A stretch of DNA of 64,000 bases, from contig NC_012881.1 in the NCBI RefSeq assembly GCF_000023445.1, forward strand, positions 1,059,501-1,123,500. Reading direction: 5' to 3'. The position numbers were made by a program, and so were the translations under genes. This document shows positions 51,441 through 60,830 of the stretch, piece by piece. The first letter of the stretch is position 1; the number at the start of each line of letters is the position of its first letter. A model generated the notes under the pieces. It searched no databases. It worked only from the letters and a program-made list of their open reading frames with translations, and had not been told where the DNA came from. This DNA is from Maridesulfovibrio salexigens DSM 2638. GTDB taxonomy: Bacteria; Desulfobacterota; Desulfovibrionia; Desulfovibrionales; Desulfovibrionaceae.

Positions 51441-52361
51441 TTATTTTAAACCTACGTAAATCTTATCGAGATTATCTGAGAAGAATCCCAACAGTCGTTG
51501 TTTTGCCGTCAAATGCTGTCCATCGGTAGTGAGAAGTGTGTCTAGAATCACTGGTTGTGCACCGTTGTTTACAATGGCTTCAAATATTCTGCCTTGCGGT
51601 GCATGGTTGCAGATAACCGCTTTGATTCCATGCTCGCGTATAGACTTTTCAAGAGCCGCAATATCCTCATCGTGCCAGTCAATCTGCTGTTTTAAAAAAC
51701 GGTCCAGCACCTCAATTCCGAATTCAGAAAAAAGATAGTCAAAATCTTCGGTCAGGCTGATCACTTCTGTTGAATCAAGATCAATTAATTTTGCTTCGTA
51801 CTTAGTACGCAGCTTGAATAAATCCTGTTTGAATAATTTGAGATTGCTGTCGATTTGTGATGCCTGATCCGGATACAGAGCCATGAGGTCTTTAGCGATA
51901 AAGTCCGCCATTTTGGTCAGGTTTGCCGGAGAACGCCAGATAAAGGGCGAAATCTTTCCGTTTTTCTTTTCCTTAATCAATTTGACCCCGGCCTGTGTTT
52001 TATCAACCGGAGCAGAACTGTCGATTTCTACAACACGGACATTTGCCCTTCTAGCGTAAGGGTACAGATCATCGTGGTTCCATATGGAACGTATGGTTAC
52101 GCAGGCTGCAGCATTCACAGACTGTTCATTGAAGTTTTTATTGTGTTTCTTAAAGTATCGGGCATGAGCATTCATGGAATAGGTCGTGGGGATAGTCAGG
52201 ATCGTTTGTATCCCGGTATCGTCGGTTAATGCCAGGGTAAGCAGGTTTGTTGCCTCAAGCGAGGTGAGTATCGCCATACCAGAAGTTTGATGATTGGCAG
52301 TTGGCTGTTTGGCACACCCCAAAAGGGTGAGGAGCAAAATTAAGATGAGCACTTTTTTCAT
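51441..52361 (-). CDS. Divergent TroA-like substrate-binding lipoprotein lacking the usual metal histidines
   Basis: The protein (306 residues) is a lipoprotein (MKKVLILILLLTLLGC, Cys16) with the cluster A-I metal-binding-protein fold: PYARRANVRVVEID, a long linking helix (ALYPDQASQIDSNLKLFKQDLFKL), then STEVISLTEDFDYLFSEFGIEVL and GIKAVICNHAPQGRIFEA. In typical ZnuA or TroA the stretch before DYLF contains the ligand His; here it is TED, and the PHxYxP and NPH motifs are also missing. It is the last gene of the metal operon, 15 bases after the permease. It may bind another ligand or serve as an accessory to the first binding protein. Confidence 0.82.
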   Translation of the reverse strand: MKKVLILILLLTLLGCAKQPTANHQTSGMAILTSLEATNLLTLALTDDTGIQTILTIPTTYSMNAHARYFKKHNKNFNEQSVNAAACVTIRSIWNHDDLYPYARRANVRVVEIDSSAPVDKTQAGVKLIKEKKNGKISPFIWRSPANLTKMADFIAKDLMALYPDQASQIDSNLKLFKQDLFKLRTKYEAKLIDLDSTEVISLTEDFDYLFSEFGIEVLDRFLKQQIDWHDEDIAALEKSIREHGIKAVICNHAPQGRIFEAIVNNGAQPVILDTLLTTDGQHLTAKQRLLGFFSDNLDKIYVGLK

Positions 52362-52376
52362 GTTGAAATCCTATGT

Positions 52377-53282
52377 TTAAATAGCCGTTTCTTTAAACGA
52401 AGGCAGAGTTGCACGAGCTAAAGAGGTAATGGCAAAGAATACCGCAGCAACAATTATAATTGCGCCGCCGGAAGGTACGGGAATTTCATATTGCATGGGT
52501 ATGACCACCCCTAGTAGGCAACTCAGGGTGGCAAAGAGCATGCTGTAGAAAAAAAATCCGCGCATGGATTTGCTGATGTTGCGTGCAGCAGCAGCCGGAA
52601 TAATGAATAGAGCCTCCACCAGAACAGCACCAACGATCTTGAGCGCTGCCACGGTAATCACGGTAATGATGAGGATGAACATGTAATCCATCAGTTTGAC
52701 GTTGATACCGCGCACATGGGCAAGACTGGGATTGAAACTTGCCAGCAGGATTTTATTGTACATGGGCAGGCAAACAGCTGCGCAAACTATGCAGATGACA
52801 GCCAGCACGTTGATATCAGTATTATTAACGGTCAGGATGGAACCGAAAAGGATGTTGTCCAGCACATGCATGTTGACCTTTCCGGTCACGTAGAGCAGCA
52901 CACAGGCACCAACAGCAAGGGAGATGGAGAGGAATACCCCGATGACCGTATCCGAGGACATACGCGTATGGTTGCGGGTGTAGTTCATGAGCAGGCCGAA
53001 GAGGATGCAGAAGCCGAACAGTGAGACATAAGGCGCGGTGTATGGTTCACCAAGGACAATACCCAGCGCAACCCCGGTCAGCGCAGCCTGCCCGACTGCC
53101 TGTGAGAAGAAGGCCAGCCGTTTAGCAACCACCATAGTTCCGATTCCGCCGAGAATCGGTCCTGCCAGCAGAGAGCAGATCAGAGCATTGATGACAAAGG
53201 CATACTGGAAATAGTCCGGCAGGGTGCCGTTTCTGCCCATTTCCATCAATGGGGTTCTGATCAGGTCGTAAATGAAATCCAT
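52377..53282 (-). CDS. Metal ABC transporter permease (ZnuB/TroC-like)
   Basis: The protein (301 residues from this start) has eight to nine membrane helices of the ABC-3 family for Zn, Mn or Fe(II): FVINALICSLLAGPILGGIGTMVVAKRLAFFSQAVGQAALTGVALG near the N-terminus, and VGAVLVEALFIIPAAAARNISKSM near the end. The ATG at 53282 overlaps the ATPase stop by one base (TAATG), and the longer upstream frame is a false extension into the ATPase gene. It pairs with the ATPase and binding proteins of the same operon. Confidence 0.92.
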   Translation of the reverse strand: MDFIYDLIRTPLMEMGRNGTLPDYFQYAFVINALICSLLAGPILGGIGTMVVAKRLAFFSQAVGQAALTGVALGIVLGEPYTAPYVSLFGFCILFGLLMNYTRNHTRMSSDTVIGVFLSISLAVGACVLLYVTGKVNMHVLDNILFGSILTVNNTDINVLAVICIVCAAVCLPMYNKILLASFNPSLAHVRGINVKLMDYMFILIITVITVAALKIVGAVLVEALFIIPAAAARNISKSMRGFFFYSMLFATLSCLLGVVIPMQYEIPVPSGGAIIIVAAVFFAITSLARATLPSFKETAI

Positions 53283-54010
53283 TATGCAGCCTGCCTTGCG
53301 GAACTGAATATGCTCATGATGCGTTCTGCACTGAGTTCTTCTGTGGGGCAACCGGAGAAAAGAATTTCCCGGTTGATGCAGGTTACGCAATCGCCGATTT
53401 CTTTTACTTCCATAAGGTCGTGGTGGATGATCAGGATCGTTACGCCCTTGGCTTTCAATTCCTGAAGCAGACTGCGCATTATGGCTGCCCCTGCCTTATC
53501 CAGTCCGGTGGTGGGTTCATCAAGAATGAGCAGGGAGGGCTCGGGAAGCAGGGCTTGGGCCAAAAGCACGCGCTGCCTTTCCCCACCTGAAAGCTGCCCG
53601 AAAATGCGTTTTGATTTTCCTGCCATGTTGACCAGTTCCAGCGCTGTTCTGATCGCCTTCCAATCCTTGGCTGCTGGGTTCATGAAAGCAGGCCTGTTCT
53701 GGCAGGTCATGGACATGAAGTTTTCTACTGTTATCGGGAGGGTGGTGTCGTAGTTCAGGGTTTGGGGTACGTAGCCTATGGTCCGGTTTTCATGCCACTC
53801 TATGCTGATGTTTCCTGAGTGCGGCATTTGACCCAGCAGGGAGCGGAGCAGGGAGGTCTTGCCTCCACCGTTGGGGCCGACAATGCAATGCAGGGCGCCG
53901 GAATGAATTTCAAAGTTCAAGTTTTTTAGAATCCGGGTATTGCCGAGAGTCAGGCTGACGTTTTCGAAGTTGATCGAAGGTCCGCACTTTGCTTTGAGCA
54001 TTGTGTTCAT
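53282..54010 (-). CDS. Metal ABC transporter ATP-binding protein (ZnuC-like)
   Basis: The protein (242 residues) is the ATPase of the uptake system. Walker A is GPNGGGKTSLLRSLL, the signature is LSGGERQRVLLAQALLP, Walker B is LLILDEPTTGLD and the switch histidine is LIIHHDLMEV. Order and coupling with the permease (one-base overlap) and with the binding protein (adjacent) make a complete ABC importer. Zinc, manganese or iron cannot be separated by this subunit. Confidence 0.94.
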   Translation of the reverse strand: MNTMLKAKCGPSINFENVSLTLGNTRILKNLNFEIHSGALHCIVGPNGGGKTSLLRSLLGQMPHSGNISIEWHENRTIGYVPQTLNYDTTLPITVENFMSMTCQNRPAFMNPAAKDWKAIRTALELVNMAGKSKRIFGQLSGGERQRVLLAQALLPEPSLLILDEPTTGLDKAGAAIMRSLLQELKAKGVTILIIHHDLMEVKEIGDCVTCINREILFSGCPTEELSAERIMSIFSSARQAA

Positions 54011-54925
54011 CTATTTCCCGTCCTTGATTTTGAGGGCCTCGATAAGGGCATCAGTCAGGGCTTTCATGTTGGCTTCAATACCACGTTCGAAATCTTCAGG
54101 GGTGTATGATCCACCCGTTAGATGGGAGAGGTGGCGGATGCGGATACCAGTTTCCTCATGGATGGTATCTACGTATTTGTCCGGGAAATGCATTTCGGTG
54201 AAGATAACGTCAACGTTGAGGTCTTTGATTTTCCTGATAGTTTTGGCCAGCTGGTTAGCTGTCGGTTTAAGGCCGTGGTTGGGTTCTATTACCGCAGTAA
54301 CCTGAAGGCCGAAGTCTTGCAGCAGATAGTCGTAACCGCCATGAATGGTGGCACAGCGGAATTCAACATCTGGCAGGTCGGCAATGCGTTGCATGTATTT
54401 TGCTTTGAGTTTGCGTAATTTGCGCACATACTTTCGGCCATTTTTCTTATAGAAATCGGCATTGTCTGGATCAATCTCTGCCAGAGCTTTGGTAATAGTG
54501 TAAATCTGCTGGATAGAGGTGGTCACGGAGATGAAAGTGTGCGGGTTGACAATTCGCAGATCGTCCATGTTTCCAGCTACCGGAATGAGAGATACTTCTT
54601 TGTTGGCGTAAATGACCGGGATTTTGCCCTTCATCTGGGCGGCTTCCAGAATTTCCATAGCGAATTCATCATGACCGATGCCATTGACCACCAGCACGTC
54701 AAGATCCATCACCCGTTTGATATCTTCCGGTTGCGGGCGGTAATTGTGGGGGTTGAATCCGTCTCCGATCAATGACTGAACAATAGCGCGATCCTGAACT
54801 ATGTTGGATACAAAGCTGTAATAGGGGTGCAGAGTTGTACCGATTATCAGTTTCTTGGCCTGTGCGTGAGTTGTTATTGAAATTACCAGTAGTGCTGTCA
54901 GTAGTATAATTTTGATATGAGACAT
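54011..54925 (-). CDS. Metal ABC transporter substrate-binding protein (ZnuA/TroA-like)
   Basis: The protein (304 residues) has a signal peptide (MSHIKIILLTALLVISITTHAQA) and three expected histidine ligands: His60 in FNPHNYRPQPED, His129 in IVNPHTFIS and His195 in ATIHGGYDYL. The fourth ligand region reads TEMHFPDKYVD. The usual His-rich loop of zinc-specific ZnuA is absent; the MDDLRIV segment replaces it, so zinc or manganese/iron are all possible. It precedes its ATPase gene with no gap and follows the DUF6162-like gene by three bases. Confidence 0.92.
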   Translation of the reverse strand: MSHIKIILLTALLVISITTHAQAKKLIIGTTLHPYYSFVSNIVQDRAIVQSLIGDGFNPHNYRPQPEDIKRVMDLDVLVVNGIGHDEFAMEILEAAQMKGKIPVIYANKEVSLIPVAGNMDDLRIVNPHTFISVTTSIQQIYTITKALAEIDPDNADFYKKNGRKYVRKLRKLKAKYMQRIADLPDVEFRCATIHGGYDYLLQDFGLQVTAVIEPNHGLKPTANQLAKTIRKIKDLNVDVIFTEMHFPDKYVDTIHEETGIRIRHLSHLTGGSYTPEDFERGIEANMKALTDALIEALKIKDGK

Positions 54926-54928
54926 GAT

Positions 54929-55561
54929 TTATCCTTTTATCTTTTTGATTTCATCTTCGCCGCTGTAGGCAATTACTTCTTTCCAGCCCGCAGAAATAAA
55001 ACCCTGATCAGTGGTGATTTCTGGGGCTGTCTTGTCTGCTGAAGGGTGGAACCATATTTCATATGGTGCATGGCTGGGTTCTGTGCGCTCGTTAGTAAGT
55101 TGCTGGTTATGGTCATGCAGAAATAGAAGTATAAAGGAACCAGTCTTTTGGCCTTTTTCCGGATGACCGGTGTACAAGGCAATATCTATGGTGCCTGAAG
55201 GACGAAGGGAACGCGTCCAGCTGAAGCGCCCGTTCTTTTTCCACGAAGCGTCTTTAGTGAAGGGTGGCATCAGTTCATCTTCTAGCTGCGCTATAGTCAG
55301 CCATTCAGCCTCCTCATCGTGGATTTCATTGATTTCAACCGCAGCAGTGTAAAGCCCGTTGAAAATTGCGAGTTCATTTTCGTTGAGATCGGAAAATGCC
55401 CTTATCTGAAAGTCAGCCAATGCTGCAATCTGAGCCTGTTTCTGGTTGATAAAGATGAGCGCTGCGCAGGTTATACTTACAACTAGTGCGGCAAGCAGAA
55501 CATACATAGTTTCCTTGCCCTTACCTGAAGGTGAAACCAATTTTCGGGATGGTTCATTCAT
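54929..55561 (-). CDS. Membrane-anchored accessory protein of the metal operon (DUF6162-like)
   Basis: The protein (210 residues) has one transmembrane segment (about 19-39, YVLLAALVVSITCAALIF) and a soluble periplasmic domain (about 45-200) with FNGLYTAAVEINEIHDEEAEWLTIAQLEDELMPPF and IDIALYTGHPEKGQKTGSFILLF. It resembles, as far as I recall, DUF6162 proteins that accompany metal ABC importers. The ATG at 55561 has AGGAAA upstream; the open frame runs much further but only as an out-of-frame shadow of pnp. First gene of the operon, directly behind a Fur-like box. Role may be metal delivery. Confidence 0.8.
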   Translation of the reverse strand: MNEPSRKLVSPSGKGKETMYVLLAALVVSITCAALIFINQKQAQIAALADFQIRAFSDLNENELAIFNGLYTAAVEINEIHDEEAEWLTIAQLEDELMPPFTKDASWKKNGRFSWTRSLRPSGTIDIALYTGHPEKGQKTGSFILLFLHDHNQQLTNERTEPSHAPYEIWFHPSADKTAPEITTDQGFISAGWKEVIAYSGEDEIKKIKG

Positions 55562-55584
55562 ATGATTTCCTGTGTTCTGATACT

Positions 55585-55603
55585 GGAGATGAAAATCATT
55601 ATC
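55585..55603 (-). promoter_or_regulatory. Candidate Fur box of the metal-uptake operon
   Basis: On the minus strand the site reads GATAATGATTTTCATCTCC, matching the Fur consensus GATAATGATAATCATTATC at 14 of 19 positions, including all of the left half. It lies about 25 bases before the ATG of the first operon gene. Fur, Zur and Mur cannot be told apart from one site. Confidence 0.55.
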
Positions 55604-55667
55604 GTTGTATTGTGTGCACGTCAAGTGAAGGTTCAGATATATAAAGGGATAATAACAGAAACAAAAA

Positions 55668-55695
55668 AAGCCGCCGGGCGTTAACCCGACGGCTT
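55668..55695 (-). terminator. Terminator of pnp
   Basis: On the minus strand AAGCCG/CGGCTT and CGGG/CCCG pairs (one C-A mismatch between them) close a 6-base loop and are followed by seven T residues. It lies in front of the divergent metal-operon control region. Confidence 0.8.
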
Positions 55696-55718
55696 GAATA
55701 TACATATTGCTACAGAGA

Positions 55719-57971
55719 TTATCTGCGGCGTCTGTCGTCACGACGTCCGCCACCGCGTCTGTCATCACGTCTGTCGTCACGGCGACCGCCGTCACGCCCG
55801 CCACGGTTACCACCGGGACGACCACCACCCATCTTGAATTTCTCAAGATCAACTTCCTGTCCGGCCTGCTCCATGAGCCATGCCTTACGGGAAAGACGGA
55901 TACGTCCGTTAGGCTGTACTTCAACAACCTTAACGGTGATTTCCTGTCCGAGCTGAACAACATCGGTAACTTCAGCGATGCGTTCAACATCGATCTGGGA
56001 GATGTGCAGCAGACCTTCAAGACCAGGAAGGATTTCAACAATCGCACCGATTTCGAGGATCTTTTTAACAGTACCCACGTAGTTCTTGCCCAGTTCTGCG
56101 GTCTGGTCGTAGTACTGAACCATTTCCACAGTTTTCTTGAGGGATTCAAGAGTGGGAGCGAAGATGGAAACTTTACCGGAATCTTCAATGTCGATGTCGG
56201 CTGAGGTTTCAGCAGTGATCGCTTTGATGTTTTTACCGCCGGGTCCGATGAGATCACGGATTTTCTCGGGGTTGATCTGCAGTACTTCCATCTGGGGAGC
56301 GTTAACAGAAAGTTCAGCTCTGGGCTCAGGCATGGTTTCCTTCATGTCATCAAGAATGATCTGACGGGCGTCTTTAGCCTGAGCAAGTGCTCTGCGCAGA
56401 ACATCAGCGGGGATACCGCTGATCTTGATATCCATCTGGATTGCGGTAATGCCTTCTTCGGTACCGGCAACCTTGAAGTCCATATCGCCGAGAGCATCTT
56501 CATCACCGAGGATATCGGTAAGTACGAAGTACTCATCGCCTTCCTGGCAGAGACCCATGGCGATACCAGCAACAGGAGCGCTGATAGGTACACCAGCGTC
56601 CATAAGGGACAGGGTGGTACCGCATACGGTAGCCATGGAGGAAGAACCGTTGGAGTCCATAACCTCGGATACTACGCGCATGGTGAAGGGGAAATCTTCA
56701 GCCTTGGGCAGAACCGGACGCAGTGCGCGCTCAGCAAGTGTTCCGTGGCCGATTTCACGGCGGGAAGGAGCACGCAGGAATTTAGCTTCACCCACGCAGT
56801 ACGGGGGGAAGTTGTAGTGCAGCATGAAACGCTTGGTGTCTTCACCGATCAGGGTTTCAAAGCGCTGCTCGTCACGGGTGGAACCCAGTGTGCAGACAGC
56901 GAGAGCGGAAGTCTCACCGCGGCGGAACAGGGCGGAACCGTGAGTCATGGGCAGGTTGCTCACTTCCATGGAAAGATTACGTACGGTGGTCAGGTCACGA
57001 CCATCGATACGAACGCCCTGCTCAACAATGCGTTTGCGGACGATTTTCTTTTCGAGGTCAGCCATAGCATCGCCGACAGCTTTAGCTCTTTCGGGCTCTT
57101 CGGGGAATTTTTCCTCGATCATAGCCTTGGCGCTAGCTTTAACTTCAGACTTTGCAGCCTTACGATCCAGTTTGCCGGGAATGGTCAGAGCTTTGTCCAG
57201 ATCAGCAGAGAAGTTCTCGGTTACGAGTGTGATAACTTCTTCGTCTTTTTCGGGCTCGGAAACTTCCAGCTTAGGGCGGCCTACTTTTTCGCGCAGAGCG
57301 TCCTGCAGGTCAAACATGGGAGCCATCTGCTCGTGACCCCATTCCAGTGCTTCAGCAATGGTGTTCTCAGACAGGAATTGGGAGCTACCTTCGACCATGA
57401 TTACTGCGTCGCGGGTTGCGGCGAATACGAGGTTGAGGTCGGACTGCTCAGCAACACCTTTGTAGGTGGGGTAGAGTACGAACTCGTTATCCACAAGACC
57501 TACACGAGCAGCAGCAACAGGACCATTGAAAGGAAGGTCGGAGATGTGCAGGGCTGCGGATGCACCAGTCATTGCCAGTACATCGGGGTTGGTGTCGGTG
57601 TCAGCGGAAAGAACGGTTGCGATAACCTGAACTTCATCACGGTAAGCTTTGGGGAACATGGGGCGGATGGGGCGGTCCATAAGACGGGAAACAAGAGTTT
57701 CACGGTCGGAAGGACGACCTACTTCGCGGCGGAAGTAACCGCCGGGAATGCGACCCGCAGCGTAGGTTCTTTCAAGATAGTTACAGGTCAGCGGGAAAAA
57801 GTCGCGCGGACCGTCTGCAGGCATACCGACAGCAGTAACGAGAACAACGGTGCCGCCGGACTTAATCAGTACGGTTCCGTTGGTCTGGTTAGCCATACGT
57901 CCGGTTTCCAGTGTGATGTCGAGATTACCGACATGACCGGTTACGGAGGTGGGGGTAAAAGGTACTAACAT
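55719..57971 (-). CDS. pnp: Polyribonucleotide nucleotidyltransferase (PNPase)
   Basis: PNPase (750 residues) degrades RNA phosphorolytically and can add tails. It has two RNase PH domains ([21 protein letters not shown]; later the catalytic core with [16 protein letters not shown]), a linker helix, a KH domain ([20 protein letters not shown]) and an S1 domain ([22 protein letters not shown]). A further 35-residue tail is almost only R, G and D ([10 protein letters not shown] type), longer than in E. coli. AGAGGA precedes the ATG. It follows rpsO after a terminator and a structured leader. Confidence 0.96.
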   Translation of the reverse strand: MLVPFTPTSVTGHVGNLDITLETGRMANQTNGTVLIKSGGTVVLVTAVGMPADGPRDFFPLTCNYLERTYAAGRIPGGYFRREVGRPSDRETLVSRLMDRPIRPMFPKAYRDEVQVIATVLSADTDTNPDVLAMTGASAALHISDLPFNGPVAAARVGLVDNEFVLYPTYKGVAEQSDLNLVFAATRDAVIMVEGSSQFLSENTIAEALEWGHEQMAPMFDLQDALREKVGRPKLEVSEPEKDEEVITLVTENFSADLDKALTIPGKLDRKAAKSEVKASAKAMIEEKFPEEPERAKAVGDAMADLEKKIVRKRIVEQGVRIDGRDLTTVRNLSMEVSNLPMTHGSALFRRGETSALAVCTLGSTRDEQRFETLIGEDTKRFMLHYNFPPYCVGEAKFLRAPSRREIGHGTLAERALRPVLPKAEDFPFTMRVVSEVMDSNGSSSMATVCGTTLSLMDAGVPISAPVAGIAMGLCQEGDEYFVLTDILGDEDALGDMDFKVAGTEEGITAIQMDIKISGIPADVLRRALAQAKDARQIILDDMKETMPEPRAELSVNAPQMEVLQINPEKIRDLIGPGGKNIKAITAETSADIDIEDSGKVSIFAPTLESLKKTVEMVQYYDQTAELGKNYVGTVKKILEIGAIVEILPGLEGLLHISQIDVERIAEVTDVVQLGQEITVKVVEVQPNGRIRLSRKAWLMEQAGQEVDLEKFKMGGGRPGGNRGGRDGGRRDDRRDDRRGGGRRDDRRRR

Positions 57972-58028
57972 TTAGATTCCTCTCTAAATAAGTTGATCGG
58001 AACCCGATGCTGTCCGAATTTTCCAGCC

Positions 58029-58073
58029 GGCTAAGGGAGGATTTCATTTCGGGGATGAACCCCTTCCTCAGCC
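58029..58073 (-). other. Long stem-loop in the pnp leader, candidate RNase III target
   Basis: On the minus strand GGCTGAGGAAGG (58062-58073) pairs with CCTCCCTTAGCC (58029-58040) at 11 of 12 positions including one G-U, around a 21-base loop that can also fold (GGGG with CCCC). E. coli pnp is autoregulated through RNase III cleavage of a leader stem and PNPase action on it. Here only the geometry is similar. Confidence 0.5.
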
Positions 58074-58186
58074 AACTAAAAATTGTTGCAGGAGAGCACG
58101 GATTCCACTGTTGGATTCAATCTAACTAACTTCTATATGATGTGAAGTCAGATGGAAATACAATTGTGTGAATATTTATAAAAAAA

Positions 58187-58206
58187 GGGGAGGGTAAACC
58201 CTCCCC
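58187..58206 (-). terminator. Terminator between rpsO and pnp
   Basis: GGGGAGGG pairs with CCCTCCCC around TTTA; on the minus strand TTTTTTTATAAAT follows. It lies ten bases after the rpsO stop. Partial read-through into pnp is likely by analogy with E. coli. Confidence 0.88.
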
Positions 58207-58215
58207 CGAAACTGC

Positions 58216-58485
58216 TTATTTGCGCAGACCAAGTCTTGCAATAAGATCACGGTAACGCTGAACGTCTTTGGACTTCAGGTACTTCAGGATGTTTCTGCGC
58301 TGGCCAACCATTTTCAGCAGGCCGGTGCGGGAGTGAAAATCCTTTTTGTGGGTCTTGAAGTGGTCGGTCAGGTATTTGATTCTTGCAGTAAGAAGAGCAA
58401 CCTGTACTTCAGGGGAACCGGTGTCACCAGGCTTGGTCTGGTATTCTTCAATAACTTTTGCTTTTGCTTCAGCAGTCATAACCAT
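58216..58485 (-). CDS. rpsO: 30S ribosomal protein S15
   Basis: S15 (89 residues) binds 16S rRNA in the platform and is an early assembly protein. The family pattern runs from [26 protein letters not shown] to [36 protein letters not shown], ending with LGLRK. The ATG at 58485 follows GGAGG and gives the usual length; a longer upstream frame is not used. It follows truB and precedes pnp, as in most Proteobacteria. Confidence 0.97.
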   Translation of the reverse strand: MVMTAEAKAKVIEEYQTKPGDTGSPEVQVALLTARIKYLTDHFKTHKKDFHSRTGLLKMVGQRRNILKYLKSKDVQRYRDLIARLGLRK

Positions 58486-58559
58486 AGCGTTATCCTCCAG
58501 TTCATGTCTAAAAACATGAACGATTAGTTTGTGCCGGAAGTTGAAATTCCCGCGGGGAA

Positions 58560-59492
58560 TCAGCCCCACAGGCCGCGAAGAATTACCCAGAGAAGCTTGC
58601 CGTCGATCTGCTTTGTCTCCATAAGAGCCAGAGCTGTACCGTCGGATTCAAGGAACATAGCCCTTTCACCTTCGATAATTTCCTGATCAGCAGCAATATC
58701 CCCGACAGGTATCCTTGTTCCGTTCTTGATGGACTTGGACATGTTTTCCGAAACGGTAAACTTGTGCCAATGGGGCAGGGCATCCGCAAGTGGGATGATC
58801 CGTGCCTCAAATCCTTCAGGATCGGCAAGAACCTCATCGAGGTTGTGCGCTTCGCTCAGCCTGAAAGGCCGGCTTTCTTCACGCCTAAGTGATTCCATTA
58901 CCGCGCCGCATCCGAGCCGCGACCCCAAGCTATGGACCAGGGAGCGAATGTAGGTGCCAGCAGAGCACCCAACCCGGAAACGGGCCATTGGCAGACTCAC
59001 TTCCAGCGGTTCTGCATCAAATATCTCAATGCTCTTGATTTTGACCGGGGTTTCTTCCCCTTTTCTGGCCAGTTCATAGAGCGGTTTGCCATTATGCTTT
59101 GCAGCCGAATAGGCAGGAACTTCCTGACTAGTCAAGTCATTCCAGTGTAAAATTTCATTTTCCACCATTTTTTCTGTAATTTCAGAAATGTCTCCGGTGG
59201 ATGTTTCAGTGCCCTGAATATCGTAAGTATCTGTAGTTCTGCCGATACTTAAACTACCAGTGTACACTTTATCATGTCCCAGCAGATAAGGCCCGAGTTT
59301 TGTGGCCTGACCGAGCATTACCAGCAGCACGCCCTCGGCTAGAGGATCAAGGGTGCCGGCATGGCCGATCTTGTATTGCTTCAGTTCACGTTTGATGGAA
59401 TTGAGACAATCTGTAGAAGTTGGACCGCTGGGTTTATTGAGAACCAGAACACCATGTTTCTGGAACGGGCTTTTTTTAGGTTTTCTTCCCAT
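58560..59492 (-). CDS. truB: tRNA pseudouridine(55) synthase TruB
   Basis: TruB (310 residues) makes pseudouridine 55 in the T loop of tRNAs. The catalytic Asp49 lies in [21 protein letters not shown], preceded by [14 protein letters not shown]. The PUA-like C-terminal domain follows (about 245-310). The gene sits 12 bases after nrnA in the infB operon. No break or unusual insertion was seen. Confidence 0.96.
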   Translation of the reverse strand: MGRKPKKSPFQKHGVLVLNKPSGPTSTDCLNSIKRELKQYKIGHAGTLDPLAEGVLLVMLGQATKLGPYLLGHDKVYTGSLSIGRTTDTYDIQGTETSTGDISEITEKMVENEILHWNDLTSQEVPAYSAAKHNGKPLYELARKGEETPVKIKSIEIFDAEPLEVSLPMARFRVGCSAGTYIRSLVHSLGSRLGCGAVMESLRREESRPFRLSEAHNLDEVLADPEGFEARIIPLADALPHWHKFTVSENMSKSIKNGTRIPVGDIAADQEIIEGERAMFLESDGTALALMETKQIDGKLLWVILRGLWG

Positions 59493-59504
59493 ATTCTAAA
59501 AACT

Positions 59505-60470
59505 TTAACTCATTACTTTATCACCGATAGCAGCGATAAGTCTTTCGCGCACGGTGTCAGGGGTGTTTTCAATAAGTCCGCCGCTGGCATTTTTGTGTCC
59601 GCCGCCTCCGAAGAGTGAAGCGACCACCTGAACATTATCACGGGATTGGGAACGCAGGCTGAATTTGTAGCGCATGGGACTGTCCTCGCGGATAAGCACT
59701 GCTACGCGTACGCCTTGAATGCGCAGGATGAAGCTTACCAATCCTTCGCAATCAGGGCCAGCTGCTCCTGCGTCATCGAGCATTTCCTGCGGGATGAAGA
59801 GAAGGGCGGTTTGTCCCTCATGATACATTTCAATTTTGCCCAACGCAGTGGCCCAGAGGTTTATGCGTTTCATAGTCCACTGGTTGCGGATTTTGGGTAC
59901 GAACTCACCAAGGTCAAGACCGTAGCGAATAATGTCCGCTATGATTTCAAGGGTCTCTGGCTTGGTGTTGTTGTAGGTGAAAAATCCGGTGTCAGTGGCA
60001 ATGGACAGGTAGATGGATTCACCTAGTTTGCCGGAAAGAGAAATTTTCAATTCTCTGGCAATAAGGGTGATCATTTCACCTACTGCCGGACGGTTGGTGT
60101 CCACCCAGTTAACCGCAGCAAAACCGGAATTACCCATGTGATGGTCGATGTTAATGGATTTTTCCGGATCAAGGGCGTTCATGAGTGTTTCGCCCATGCG
60201 CGGTGCATCGCCGCAATCGAGGACGATATACCAGCCGTCAAATCCCTTGGGGATTTCAGTAAGAATGGGGGAAGGAGTCTCGAACCAATCCATTGCTTCG
60301 GGCTTGCCGCTCTGATTATAAAGGCGGAAACGTTTGCCGAGCTTTTCAAGGATATAGCCCATAGCGGCAGTGGAGCCGAGGGCATCTCCGTCAGGATTGA
60401 AATGAGCTGCTACGAGAAAGTCGTCCTCTTCTTTAAGAATCCGACATATCTCTTTCAGTCGAGCTTCCAT
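59505..60470 (-). CDS. nrnA: Bifunctional oligoribonuclease and pAp phosphatase NrnA (DHH family)
   Basis: NrnA (321 residues) degrades short RNA oligonucleotides and dephosphorylates pAp. It is a DHH/DHHA1 protein: AAHFNPDGDALGS, IVLDCGDAPRMG, INIDHHMGNSGF and, in DHHA1, LFGGGGHKNASGG. The ATG at 60470 follows GAGGAG; a start 20 codons earlier lies deep in rbfA and is rejected. The start overlaps the rbfA end by 38 bases. NrnA here completes RNA turnover begun by PNPase in the same gene block, and disposes of pAp formed in sulfur metabolism. Confidence 0.93.
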   Translation of the reverse strand: MEARLKEICRILKEEDDFLVAAHFNPDGDALGSTAAMGYILEKLGKRFRLYNQSGKPEAMDWFETPSPILTEIPKGFDGWYIVLDCGDAPRMGETLMNALDPEKSINIDHHMGNSGFAAVNWVDTNRPAVGEMITLIARELKISLSGKLGESIYLSIATDTGFFTYNNTKPETLEIIADIIRYGLDLGEFVPKIRNQWTMKRINLWATALGKIEMYHEGQTALLFIPQEMLDDAGAAGPDCEGLVSFILRIQGVRVAVLIREDSPMRYKFSLRSQSRDNVQVVASLFGGGGHKNASGGLIENTPDTVRERLIAAIGDKVMS

Positions 60471-60786
60471 AAACCATCTCCTCAAGGAAGTTGTCGTGCA
60501 CGAACCTGAGTTCGGGAATCTGGCGGACACGGATACGTTTGCTCAGTTTGCTGCGCATATAGCCCTTGGCTTTGTCCAGAGCTTTGACCGCAGCAGCAAT
60601 TTTTTCCTTGTCCCCGGCCATGGTGAACATCACCTCGGCTATTTTATTATCTTTGTTCATACGTACTCCGCTGATGGAAACCATTTCCAGACGCGGGTCG
60701 CCGATCTCTTCGATGAGCATTGTGGCAATTTCGCGCATGATCTGGTCGCCCATTTTAACGGAGCGGCGTGATGTAGAAGTTTTCAT
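60433..60786 (-). CDS. rbfA: 30S ribosome-binding factor A
   Basis: RbfA (117 residues) is a KH-fold factor for 16S rRNA maturation and cold adaptation. Family marks: SVKMGDQIMREIATMLIEEIGDPRLEMVSISGVRMN and KGYMRSKLSKRIRVRQIPELRFVHDN. It follows ylxP and its end overlaps nrnA by 38 bases. Length and order match the infB operon of other Deltaproteobacteria. Confidence 0.95.
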   Translation of the reverse strand: MKTSTSRRSVKMGDQIMREIATMLIEEIGDPRLEMVSISGVRMNKDNKIAEVMFTMAGDKEKIAAAVKALDKAKGYMRSKLSKRIRVRQIPELRFVHDNFLEEMVYGSSTERDMSDS

Positions 60787-60830
60787 ATTGTTTACCTGTA
60801 TTTCTAAAAAAATATTCCTGATCTAGCAGA

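Noticed and set aside
55562-56257. N-terminal extension of the metal-operon membrane protein to 442 residues
   Set aside because: The extra 232 codons overlap pnp on the same strand out of frame and cross the pnp terminator and the Fur-like box. The ATG at 55561 has its own ribosome site.
56745-57968. A 407-codon open frame on the plus strand
   Set aside because: It lies antisense to pnp across two catalytic domains and shows no family features.
60471-60530. Upstream start of nrnA giving 341 residues
   Set aside because: The extra 20 residues overlap rbfA and lack family similarity; the ATG at 60470 has GAGGAG in the right place.
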